From Firmicutes bacterium CAG:534 (GTDB taxonomy: Bacteria > Bacillota > Clostridia > Lachnospirales > Lachnospiraceae): DNA of 35,824 nucleotides. Numbering within the stretch: the stretch's first letter is position 1; each line of letters starts with the position of its first letter. Below, piece by piece: positions 15,777 through 23,522 of the stretch. The notes below the pieces were generated by a model. It saw only the letters and a program-made list of their open reading frames with translations. It ran no database searches and was not told where the DNA came from. A program made the translations under genes and the position numbers. The stretch is from positions 1-35,824 of the forward strand of contig FR894558.1 of assembly GCA_000436115.1 (NCBI GenBank). The letters are read 5' to 3'.

Positions 15777-15806
15777 TTGACAGAAAAAGAAAGAAAAACG
15801 TATTTT
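15777..15806 (+). promoter_or_regulatory. candidate sigma-A promoter of the ligA-like/metA unit
   Basis: A perfect TTGACA (15777-15782) is followed after 18 bp by TATTTT (15801-15806). The implied transcript starts about 60 nt before the GGAGG/TTG start of the LigA-like gene. Confidence 0.5.
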
Positions 15807-15873
15807 ATGTAATTATCGCATGAAGGATAAAAACAAACTTGTGACGGAAAACTTGCAAAATGGAGGCCGAAAA

Positions 15874-17838
15874 TTGGATAATAAAAGGGAAAGATATGAG
15901 GAACTTGTCAAAAAGCTGAATGAGGCTTCGGAGGCATATTATAACGGAAAAGAAGAACTGATCAGTAATTATGAATGGGACGCTATGTTTGATGAGGCGG
16001 CCGGGCTGGAAGCACAGACAGGCTATATTCTGCCGGAAAGCCCCACTCAGAATACCGGAGCAGCCCAGGAGGGCGGACAGCGGGAGGCCCATGAATTCCC
16101 GGCGCTTTCCCTTGCAAAAACAAAGCAGGTGGAGGAACTGGTAAAATGGGCAGGACAATTTCCTATCTGGCTTTCCTGGAAGCTGGATGGACTGACCCTG
16201 GTGCTTACCTATGACGGAGGGGAGCTTACCAAGATCCTTACAAGGGGTAACGGGGTAACGGGAACCAATATTACCTATCTGAAGAATGCCATAGCCGGAT
16301 TTCCCCTTAAGATTGAGTACCAGGGACATATGGTGGTCAGGGGGGAGGCGCTGATTTCCTATCCGGATTTTGAGGTGATCAATGCCACCATAGAGGATGA
16401 TGATGAAAAATATGCCAATCCCAGGAACCTGGCGTCCGGAACGTTGGCCCTGGAGGATCCTTTCAAGGTAAAGGAGCGGAGAGTGCATTTTTATGCCTTT
16501 ACGCTGGTGTATCGGGAGGAGCCTGTGGTGTCCTGGGGAGAGCGGATGGATTTTCTTTCCCAGCAGGGATTTACCGTGATCGAAAGGGAAAAGCTTACAG
16601 CGCAGCAGCTCCCGGAGGCAGTGGAGCGGTGGACAAAGAAGGTGGAGGAGGGCAGAATGCCCCTGCCGGTGGATGGACTGGTCATCTGCTATGACGATAC
16701 GGATTATGCGGCGTCTGGCAGCGTTACCGGACATCATGCGAACCGGGCGGGGCTTGCTTTTAAATGGCAGGATGTTTCAGCTGTGTCCAGATTAGATCAT
16801 ATTGAATGGTCCTGTGCTGCTTCTACGATTTCGCCTGTAGCAGTTTTTGATCCTGTCAAGCTGGAAGGGACAACGGTATCCAGAGCTTCCTTATGCAATA
16901 TCAGTGAAATGAAGCGTCTTGGGATCGGGGAAAACTGCATGCTGGAAATTATCAAGGCTAATAAGATCATACCAAAATGTATCGGTGTTTCTGAGTCTGA
17001 CGGGGTGTTTACGATCCCGGAAAGCTGTCCCGTCTGCGGCGCCAGAACACAGATCAGGATCAGTTCCAAAAGCAAAACGGAAACCCTTCATTGTACAAAC
17101 CCGGACTGCAGCGCCAAGCATGTGAAAATGTTTACCCGGTTTGTGAGCAAGCAGGGAATGGATATTGACGGCTTATCTATCCAGACCATGCTGAAATTTA
17201 TGAATGAGGGATTTATTGGCAGATTTGCAGATATATATCATTTGAGCGACCATGCAGAGACCATTAAGGAAATGGATGGATTTGGGGAAAAATCCTGCGA
17301 CAATATGCTGCAGGCCATAGAAAAGAGCAGAAGGGCTTTGCCGGTGAACTTTATTTATGCCCTCTGCATTCCCATGATCGGCGTGGATGCCGGGAAAAAG
17401 ATCATTGGGAAAGCCGGCTTTGAAGGCTTTTTAAGCCGGATGCAGGATGGGACAGGCTTTGAGGACATAGAAGGGATCGGGCCGGAAAAATCCAGTTCCG
17501 TAATGGAATGGTACGCAAATGACAAAAACAGATCTTCCTTGCAAGCGCTTCTAAAAGAGGTTACAATAGAGCAGACAGAAAAAGCGGCGCCTGAAGGGGA
17601 TTCCTGTAAGGGAATTACCTTTGTTATTACCGGGGAGGTATCCCATTACAAAAACCGGGACGAACTGAAGGCCTATGTGGAAGCCCATGGGGGAAAGGTC
17701 ACAGGGAGCGTTACCTCCAAAACGGATTACCTGATCAACAATGATATAGAATCCACTTCTTCCAAGAATAAAAAGGCAAAGGAGCTTGGGGTGCCGATCA
17801 TAACAGAGGAAGAATTTATAGAAAAGTTTGGAAAATAG
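15874..17838 (+). CDS. divergent NAD-dependent DNA ligase (LigA) homologue
   Basis: About 654 residues with the full LigA architecture: Ia domain, nucleotidyltransferase with K-x-DG (WKLDG, Lys103), OB fold, four-Cys zinc finger (SCPVCG and HCTNPDC), helix-hairpin-helix region and C-terminal BRCT. LigA seals nicks using NAD+. Many residues essential in E. coli LigA differ here: in the Ia domain His23, Asp32 and Tyr35 are Tyr, Asn and Trp; the Glu two before the nucleophile Lys is Ser; the TRGDG motif is TRGNG; the Arg of SLRQ is Ala; and the Lys of DGVVIK is Cys. The nucleophile Lys, the VRGE Glu and the later FK Lys remain. It is probably a paralogue with altered or lost ligase activity, not the main ligase. 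The TTG at 15874 is chosen because GGAGG lies 7 nt upstream; the ATG at 15820 has no site. Confidence 0.8.
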   Translation: MDNKRERYEELVKKLNEASEAYYNGKEELISNYEWDAMFDEAAGLEAQTGYILPESPTQNTGAAQEGGQREAHEFPALSLAKTKQVEELVKWAGQFPIWLSWKLDGLTLVLTYDGGELTKILTRGNGVTGTNITYLKNAIAGFPLKIEYQGHMVVRGEALISYPDFEVINATIEDDDEKYANPRNLASGTLALEDPFKVKERRVHFYAFTLVYREEPVVSWGERMDFLSQQGFTVIEREKLTAQQLPEAVERWTKKVEEGRMPLPVDGLVICYDDTDYAASGSVTGHHANRAGLAFKWQDVSAVSRLDHIEWSCAASTISPVAVFDPVKLEGTTVSRASLCNISEMKRLGIGENCMLEIIKANKIIPKCIGVSESDGVFTIPESCPVCGARTQIRISSKSKTETLHCTNPDCSAKHVKMFTRFVSKQGMDIDGLSIQTMLKFMNEGFIGRFADIYHLSDHAETIKEMDGFGEKSCDNMLQAIEKSRRALPVNFIYALCIPMIGVDAGKKIIGKAGFEGFLSRMQDGTGFEDIEGIGPEKSSSVMEWYANDKNRSSLQALLKEVTIEQTEKAAPEGDSCKGITFVITGEVSHYKNRDELKAYVEAHGGKVTGSVTSKTDYLINNDIESTSSKNKKAKELGVPIITEEEFIEKFGK

Positions 17839-17851
17839 GAGATAGGGACAA

Positions 17852-18757
17852 ATGCCAATCAAAGTGCAAAGCGATCTTCCCGCAAAAGAGATCCTGGAAT
17901 ATGAAAATATATTTGTGATGGATGAATATCGTGCCATGCATCAGGATATCCGTCCGCTTCAGATCTGCATTTTAAATCTGATGCCGGTAAAGCAGGATAC
18001 GGAGCTTCAGCTTTTGAGGGCGCTTTCCAACACACCGCTTCACATTGATGTGACGTTCATGAAAATGAACAGCCATATTTCCGTGAATACGCCGATCCAG
18101 CACCTGAACCGGTTTTATAATACCTTTGATGAGTTAAAAAGCAGAAATTTTGACGGCCTGATCATTACGGGAGCGCCGGTGGAGCAGCTTCCCTTTGAAG
18201 AGGTTGATTACTGGCCGGAGCTTTGCGAGATCATGGAATGGAGCAAAAGCCATGTGACGTCCACCTTTCATATCTGCTGGGGGGCGCAGGCAGGACTTTA
18301 CTATCATTTCGGCTTAAACAAAATACAGCTTCCCCAAAAGCTGTTTGGAGTATTTGAACATAAGGTGATGAACCGGAAGATCCCCCTTGTCAGAGGCTTT
18401 GATGATTTCTTTTTGATCCCTCACAGCAGGCATACCACAGTGGATGCAGAACAGATCCATGGCTGCAGGGAGCTGACCGTGCTGGCAGAGTCAGAGCAGG
18501 CAGGCGTTCTGCTGTGTATGACAGAAGGGGGAAAACAGATCTTTGTGATGGGACATCCCGAGTACGACAGGTATACCCTTCACAACGAATATATCAGGGA
18601 TAAGGAAAAGGGGCTGCCCATCAGCGTGCCAAAGAATTATTATCCGAATGATGACGAAACGAAAAAGCCGTCTTTGCAGTGGCGTTCCCATAGCAATAAC
18701 CTTTATTGCAACTGGCTGAATTATTATGTTTATCAGATTACGCCATATGAACTGTAG
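17852..18757 (+). CDS. metA: homoserine O-acetyltransferase, MetA family
   Basis: A 301-residue MetA that acylates homoserine in the first step of methionine synthesis. Catalytic Cys142 is in HICWGAQAGLYYHFG, and His and Glu of the triad lie in PHSRHTT and GHPEYD. Residue 111, which sets acyl-donor choice in this family, is Glu (TGAPVEQLPFEEVDYW). Glu111 enzymes use acetyl-CoA and Gly111 enzymes succinyl-CoA, so acetyl transfer is predicted although the family is often labelled succinyltransferase. The length is normal. It starts 13 nt after the LigA homologue with GGAGA ahead of the ATG, so the two are probably cotranscribed. I see no S-box or T-box leader before it. Confidence 0.93.
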   Translation: MPIKVQSDLPAKEILEYENIFVMDEYRAMHQDIRPLQICILNLMPVKQDTELQLLRALSNTPLHIDVTFMKMNSHISVNTPIQHLNRFYNTFDELKSRNFDGLIITGAPVEQLPFEEVDYWPELCEIMEWSKSHVTSTFHICWGAQAGLYYHFGLNKIQLPQKLFGVFEHKVMNRKIPLVRGFDDFFLIPHSRHTTVDAEQIHGCRELTVLAESEQAGVLLCMTEGGKQIFVMGHPEYDRYTLHNEYIRDKEKGLPISVPKNYYPNDDETKKPSLQWRSHSNNLYCNWLNYYVYQITPYEL

Positions 18758-18773
18758 GGCAAGCTTTTTGTGG

Positions 18774-18802
18774 TTTACTTTTTAGGCGGAATGCCTTATA
18801 AT
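18774..18802 (+). promoter_or_regulatory. sigma-A promoter of pfp
   Basis: TTTACT (18774-18779) and a perfect TATAAT (18797-18802) have a 17-bp spacer. The strong AAGGAGA site (18844-18850) follows, 6 bp before the ATG at 18857. Confidence 0.7.
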
Positions 18803-18856
18803 TTATTGGTGTTATGGAAATATAACGGCGACAGAAATACGAGAAGGAGACAAACT

Positions 18857-20515
18857 ATGGAAATTTCATCTTTACAGAAAGCCAGATATGAGTATACTCC
18901 CAAGCTTCCGGGAATGCTCAGACATGGAATTGCAGATATCTGCGTAAAGGAAGGCGAAGAAACTCAGAGCGTGGCAGATCAGGAGAAGATCAAGGCACTG
19001 TTCCCCAACACCTATGGAAAGAAGGAGATCACTTTCCAGAAGGGAAGCAATACCTCCGAGGCAAAGAAGCAGGTGGTAGGCGTAATCCTTTCCGGTGGAC
19101 AGGCACCTGGCGGACACAATGTAATCTGCGGTTTATATGATGCCTTAAAGGCAACCAATGCAGACAATGTTCTGTATGGCTTCAAAAAAGGCCCCAGCGG
19201 CCTAATCGAGGATGATTACCTGATCTTTGATGACGAATACATTAATCAGTACAGAAATACCGGCGGTTTCGATATTATCGGTTCCGGCAGAACCAAACTT
19301 GAGACAAAAGAGCAGTTTGCAGTTGCAGCAGAGGTCTGCAAGAAGCATGGAATTACTGCAATCGTGATCATCGGCGGAGATGACTCCAATACCAATGCCG
19401 CAGTGCTTGCAGAGTACTTTGCAGCAAATAATACAGGCGTTCAGGTAATTGGCTGTCCCAAGACCATTGACGGTGACTTAAAGAACGAGGATATTGAATG
19501 CTCCTTCGGTTTCGACACCGCAGCTAAGACTTACAGCGAGCTGATCGGCAACATTGAAAGAGATGCAAACTCTGCAAAGAAGTATTGGCATTTCATTAAG
19601 GTTATGGGACGTTCCGCTTCCCATGTAGCGCTGGAGTGTGCACTGGAAACACAGCCTAACATCTGCCTGGTATCAGAAGAGGTAGCTGAAAAGAAGATGT
19701 CTCTTTCCCAGATTGCAGATTATATTGCCGACTCTGTAGAAAAGAGAGCAGAAAAGGGAATGAACTTTGGCGTTGCCATTATTCCGGAAGGCGTTGTAGA
19801 ATTTGTTCCTGAATTTTCCAAGCTGATTCAGGAGATCAACGAGCTTTTAGCTGGCAGCAAGGCAGATGCCTTTAATGCGCTTCCTACCTGGAAAGAAAAA
19901 TATGCTTTCATTGAAAACGGACTTACGAAGGAGTCCATGGCAGTATTTGCTATTCTTCCGGAAGGCATTCAGCAGCAGTTATTCTTAGAGAGAGATCCTC
20001 ACGGCAACGTACAGGTTTCCCTGATCGAGTCCGAGAAGCTGTTCTCTGCACTGGTTGCTGATAAGCTGGCACAGAGAAAGAAAGCTGGCACATACCATGG
20101 TAAGTTCGGCACACTGCATCACTTCTTCGGATATGAAGGAAGATGTGCATTCCCTTCTAACTTTGACTCCGATTACTGCTATTCCTTAGGATATAATGCA
20201 TTTATGCTGATCCAGTATGGATATAACGGTTACCTTTCCAAGGTTTCCAATCTTTCCAAGCCGGCAACAGAGTGGGTTGCAGGCGGTATGCCCATCACAA
20301 AGATGATGAATATGGAAAGAAGACATGGAGAGGATAAGCCTGTTATCCGCAAGGCGCTGGTTGAACTGGAAGGAAAGCCTTTTAAATACTTTGAAGAACA
20401 CAGAGATAAGTGGGCTGTTGAGACCTGCTACGTTTATCCGGGTGCAATTCAGTATTACGGACCTGCTGAGGTTTGTGACATTACAACCAAGACACTGGCA
20501 TTAGAGCAGGCATAA
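18857..20515 (+). CDS. pfp: diphosphate-fructose-6-phosphate 1-phosphotransferase (PPi-PFK)
   Basis: A 552-residue long-form PPi-dependent phosphofructokinase, which phosphorylates fructose-6-phosphate reversibly with pyrophosphate in place of ATP. It shows VILSGGQAPGGHNVICGLYD (nucleotide/PPi loop), GGDDSNTN (173-180), in which the second Asp is the PPi-type marker, PKTIDGDLKN with catalytic Asp205, and MGRSASHVALECALETQPN. The length matches the plant-like long group rather than the ~320-residue ATP enzymes. Codon choice looks more biased than in neighbouring genes (many TTC, AAG, GAG, GGC), which with its own promoter and terminator points to high expression. An upstream in-frame start at 18770 overlaps the promoter and is rejected. 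Confidence 0.94.
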   Translation: MEISSLQKARYEYTPKLPGMLRHGIADICVKEGEETQSVADQEKIKALFPNTYGKKEITFQKGSNTSEAKKQVVGVILSGGQAPGGHNVICGLYDALKATNADNVLYGFKKGPSGLIEDDYLIFDDEYINQYRNTGGFDIIGSGRTKLETKEQFAVAAEVCKKHGITAIVIIGGDDSNTNAAVLAEYFAANNTGVQVIGCPKTIDGDLKNEDIECSFGFDTAAKTYSELIGNIERDANSAKKYWHFIKVMGRSASHVALECALETQPNICLVSEEVAEKKMSLSQIADYIADSVEKRAEKGMNFGVAIIPEGVVEFVPEFSKLIQEINELLAGSKADAFNALPTWKEKYAFIENGLTKESMAVFAILPEGIQQQLFLERDPHGNVQVSLIESEKLFSALVADKLAQRKKAGTYHGKFGTLHHFFGYEGRCAFPSNFDSDYCYSLGYNAFMLIQYGYNGYLSKVSNLSKPATEWVAGGMPITKMMNMERRHGEDKPVIRKALVELEGKPFKYFEEHRDKWAVETCYVYPGAIQYYGPAEVCDITTKTLALEQA

Positions 20516-20536
20516 ATACTGCAGGCAAGAAAAGCG

Positions 20537-20581
20537 AAAGATCCTGATTGATTCAAAAGGAAGGCAGTCAGGATCTTTTTT
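20537..20581 (+). terminator. intrinsic terminator after pfp
   Basis: AAAGATCCTGA (20537-20547) pairs with TCAGGATCTTT (20568-20578) across a 20-nt loop and is followed by further T residues. Confidence 0.8.
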
Positions 20582-20642
20582 ATGTGATAACATATTTGTT
20601 CAAAAGAGGTATCATTTACGCTGCAGGGAAAGGAATTTGAAC

Positions 20643-21854
20643 ATGAGAAAGCCGGAGCTTTTAATCCCGGCAGGGGATTTGGAAACATTAAAAATCGCAG
20701 TAGCTTACGGGGCTGATGCCGTTTATTTAGGCGGAGAGGCATTCAGTCTGCGTGCCAAGGCCAAAAACTTTTCCATGGAGGAGCTAAGGGAGGGGATTGC
20801 CTTTGCCCATGAGCGGAAGGTAAGAGTTTATGTGGCGGCAAATGTGTTTGCCCATGGGCAGGAGCTTCCCGGCGTGGAAAGCTACTTTGAAAAGCTCAGG
20901 GAATTAAAGCCGGATGCGCTGATCCTTTCTGATCCGGGAGTGATCATGCTTGCCAAAAAACTTTTGCCGGAAGCGGAAATCCATATCAGTACCCAGTGGA
21001 GTAATACAAACTACGAGACCTTTTTGTTCTGGTACAGACAGGGAGCAAGCAAAGTGGTTGCTGCAAGGGAACTGAGCTTATCGGAGATCCGGGAGATCAG
21101 GGAGCACATTCCTGCAGATCTTCAGATAGAGTGCTTTGTGCATGGCGCCATGTGCATTTCCTATTCGGGGAAATGCCTTTTAAGCAATTACTTTACAGGG
21201 CGGGACAGCAACCATGGAGAGTGTACTCACCCCTGCAGATGGAAATACGGCGTTTGTGATCAGAAGGAACCTATGGAGGAGCCGAAGGAGTACGTTCACC
21301 TTTTGAACTCCTGCGACCTCTGTATGGTGGATCATATTCCGGATCTGATCAAAGCGGGGATCGACAGCTTTAAAGTAGAAGGACGTATGAAGACCGCACT
21401 TTATGTGGCAACTGTGGCAAGAACCTACAGAAAGGCCATTGATGATTACCTGGAGGGAGAGGAAGTATATGCGTCCCATCTTGCATGGTACGGCCAGGAG
21501 ATCAGCAAGTGCACCTACAGGGAGTTCTGCACGGGCTTTTTCTATGGAAAGCCGGATCACAGCTCCCAGATCTATGATAATAATACCTATATCCGCAACT
21601 ACATCTATCTTGGCTATGGGGAGCGGATGGATGAAAAGGGGCTTCCTGTGATTACCCAGCGCAATAAATTCTGCGTAGGGGATGAGATTGAGATCATGAA
21701 GCCGGACGGCAGGAATATTCCGGTTTTAGTGCAGGCGATTTATGATGAAAACGGAAATGCCATGGACAGCGCGCCTCATCCAAAACAGGAGCTGCACCTG
21801 GTTCTTTCGGAAAAAATGGAAATTTTTGATATTCTTAGAAAGCGGCAGGAATAA
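20643..21854 (+). CDS. peptidase U32 family protein, TrhP-like tRNA hydroxylation factor
   Basis: A 403-residue U32-family protein. The TIM-barrel start PELLIPAGDLETLKIAVAYGADAVYLGG and the U32 signature ECFVHGAMCISYSGKCLLS (~163-181) are clear, followed by a cysteine set (ECTHPCRW, NSCDLC) that may hold a metal or Fe-S cluster. Despite the peptidase name, the characterised bacterial members closest to this layout (YegQ/TrhP, YrrO) act in prephenate-dependent hydroxylation of U34 in tRNA, which is the more likely role. The ATG at 20643 has AAAGGA 8 nt ahead; a TTG at 20637 is also in frame. Confidence 0.85.
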   Translation: MRKPELLIPAGDLETLKIAVAYGADAVYLGGEAFSLRAKAKNFSMEELREGIAFAHERKVRVYVAANVFAHGQELPGVESYFEKLRELKPDALILSDPGVIMLAKKLLPEAEIHISTQWSNTNYETFLFWYRQGASKVVAARELSLSEIREIREHIPADLQIECFVHGAMCISYSGKCLLSNYFTGRDSNHGECTHPCRWKYGVCDQKEPMEEPKEYVHLLNSCDLCMVDHIPDLIKAGIDSFKVEGRMKTALYVATVARTYRKAIDDYLEGEEVYASHLAWYGQEISKCTYREFCTGFFYGKPDHSSQIYDNNTYIRNYIYLGYGERMDEKGLPVITQRNKFCVGDEIEIMKPDGRNIPVLVQAIYDENGNAMDSAPHPKQELHLVLSEKMEIFDILRKRQE

Positions 21855-21908
21855 TTTGGAAGTCTTGTCCATATACTTATAGTGTCAAACGATACAGAAG
21901 GAGGGCAT

Positions 21909-22151
21909 ATGGCAAGAGGACAAAGAAAATCTATTGAAGAAAAGATCGCCGAAAAGGAAGAACTGATAAACGCGTTTAAGACCAGGCTGAAATCCGAGCA
22001 GGGAGAGCTTGAGGCTCTCTACCGGGAGAAAAGGGAAAAGGACTTGGAAGGATTGAGCAGGCTCTTAGACAGCACAGGGCTTTTGCCTGACGAGGCGGCA
22101 GACGTGCTGAAAGAATATGCACAAAACCATGAAAAACAACAGAGCGCCTGA
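21909..22151 (+). CDS. small coiled-coil protein of unknown function
   Basis: An 80-residue, highly charged protein. The N-terminal MARGQRKSIEEKIAEKEELI and the following 40 residues form one long Lys/Glu-rich helix. The C-terminal half (GLSRLLDSTGLLPDEAADVLKEYA) looks like a short second helical unit. There is no signal peptide, cysteine or DNA-binding motif. The ATG at 21909 has AGGAGG 4-5 nt ahead, a much better start than the upstream GTG at 21882. It sits 54 nt after the U32 gene and ahead of the EAL-HDOD gene; I do not recognise a characterised family. Confidence 0.65.
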   Translation: MARGQRKSIEEKIAEKEELINAFKTRLKSEQGELEALYREKREKDLEGLSRLLDSTGLLPDEAADVLKEYAQNHEKQQSA

Positions 22152-22218
22152 ATAAAAATTTCTGTTGTGCAGGAAGGATAAATGGTATAAACTAACAATA
22201 TACCAAATAAAATACAAG

Positions 22219-22231
22219 GCCGCATTGCGGC
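22219..22231 (+). other. small GC-rich hairpin just before the EAL-HDOD start
   Basis: GCCGC (22219-22223) and GCGGC (22227-22231) can pair across a 3-nt loop, 8 bp before the ribosome binding site region (AGAGGA) of the ATG at 22247. It is stable for its size and may influence translation; no known riboswitch is recognised. Confidence 0.35.
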
Positions 22232-22246
22232 GGAATGAGAGGAAAT

Positions 22247-23470
22247 ATGCTAGTTACGTTAATTCCCTTGTTTGATAATACCATGAGTGTACGGGCCTAC
22301 TCGCTGTTTACCCAGAAGGAAAATCTGCTTTTAAACCCTTTTTCCCAGGGATCGGGAAGGCATGATGGAGCGGCGCAGATCCCAGGGCTGGATGTGATTG
22401 AAAGTATGGGGATCGAAACCCTTTCCGCAGATAAAGAGGTTTTTGTCACCATCAACAATATTTCGATCTTTACAGACATCAGTGCCAACTGTAAAGCACC
22501 TCATGAGAGGATCGTTCTTCTGATGGATGATGCGATCACTCCGGATGAAATGTATATAAAGCGGCTTGGAGAGCTGAAGAAGGAAGGCTATAAGCTTGCG
22601 ATCAGAAAGCTCCAGGTGGCGCAGTTTGAAGCATACAGGCAGGTTCTTCTTCTGATGGACTATGTGCTGTTAGATCATAAGCGCATTGATATTACGAAGG
22701 CAAGGATTTATTTTTCCAAGATTTATCCCAACGTAAAGCTGTGTGCAGGAAATATTCCGGATCAGGAAACCTATGAGGCGCTTTGCAAAGAAGGCGGCTA
22801 CGAACTTTATGAAGGAGAGTTTTACCGCGTACCCGTTACCAAGGGAGAAACAGAGGTAGCTCCCTTAAAGGTCAGCTATATCGAACTGCTTAACCTGGTG
22901 AACTCCCCGGATTTCGACCTGACTAAGGCGGCAGATATTATCGGACATGATACGGCCCTTGTGATTTCCCTTTTGAAAATGGTAAACCGTATGTCTGTAA
23001 ACTCCGAGATCACCTCCATCCGGCATGCTGCAGCTATGCTGGGACAAAGAGAACTTAAGAGATGGATCAATACAGCGGTTACCAACGAGCTGTATGCGGA
23101 TAAGCCCAACGAAATTACAAGATTGTCCCTGCTCAGGGCAAAATTTGCAGAAAATCTGGCGCCCGCTTTCGGGCTGGCGGCTCAGGGGTCTGAGCTGTTC
23201 CTGGCAGGTTTGTTTTCCGTGCTGGATCTGATCTTAAATAAGCCCATGGAAGAGGCTTTGAAGATGGTTAAGGTATCGAAGGAAATTAGTGACGTTCTGG
23301 TAAAGGATACCGGAAAGCTTGCTCCGGTTATGGACTTTGTCCATCAGTATGAGGAAGCCAACTGGCAGGAGGTTTCCCGTCTTATGATCCTGGATGAGAT
23401 CGGTATGGATACGGTCTACGAGGCCTATGTTCATAGCCTGCAGTGGTACCGGGATCTGTTTTCCGACTAG
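22247..23470 (+). CDS. EAL-HDOD domain signalling protein with degenerate EAL domain
   Basis: A 407-residue cytoplasmic protein of the YuxH type. Residues ~1-195 have the fold order of an EAL domain (IPLFDNTMSVRAYSLF, then LAIRKLQVAQFEAYRQVLLLMDYVLLD). They lack the E-x-L signature, and I cannot find the acidic metal ligands that c-di-GMP hydrolysis needs. Residues ~205-390 form an HDOD domain (YIELLNLVNSPDFDLTKAADIIGHD, LLKMVNRMSV, IRHAAAMLGQRELKRWI). HDOD proteins are regulatory and have no known enzymatic activity. A role in c-di-GMP binding or protein interaction is inference. The ATG at 22247 has AGAGGA ahead; it ends at a bidirectional terminator. Confidence 0.85.
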   Translation: MLVTLIPLFDNTMSVRAYSLFTQKENLLLNPFSQGSGRHDGAAQIPGLDVIESMGIETLSADKEVFVTINNISIFTDISANCKAPHERIVLLMDDAITPDEMYIKRLGELKKEGYKLAIRKLQVAQFEAYRQVLLLMDYVLLDHKRIDITKARIYFSKIYPNVKLCAGNIPDQETYEALCKEGGYELYEGEFYRVPVTKGETEVAPLKVSYIELLNLVNSPDFDLTKAADIIGHDTALVISLLKMVNRMSVNSEITSIRHAAAMLGQRELKRWINTAVTNELYADKPNEITRLSLLRAKFAENLAPAFGLAAQGSELFLAGLFSVLDLILNKPMEEALKMVKVSKEISDVLVKDTGKLAPVMDFVHQYEEANWQEVSRLMILDEIGMDTVYEAYVHSLQWYRDLFSD

Positions 23471-23474
23471 AAAT

Positions 23475-23512
23475 AAAAAGTGCGTGTTCTTTTGGCGACA
23501 CGCACTTTTTTT
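23475..23512. terminator. bidirectional intrinsic terminator
   Basis: AAAAAGTGCGTGT (23475-23487) pairs with ACACGCACTTTTT (23498-23510), with T-runs on both strands. It separates the plus-strand EAL-HDOD gene from the converging minus-strand DUF4317 operon. Confidence 0.88.
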
Positions 23513-23522
23513 ATATCTACAA

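Noticed and set aside
17838..17852. S-box or T-box riboswitch expected before metA
   Set aside because: Only 13 nt separate metA from the LigA homologue, leaving no room for a leader.
22151..22246. TTGTGC / TATAAA as a promoter for the EAL-HDOD gene
   Set aside because: The spacing is only about 15 bp and the -35 is weak, so I did not list it as a feature.
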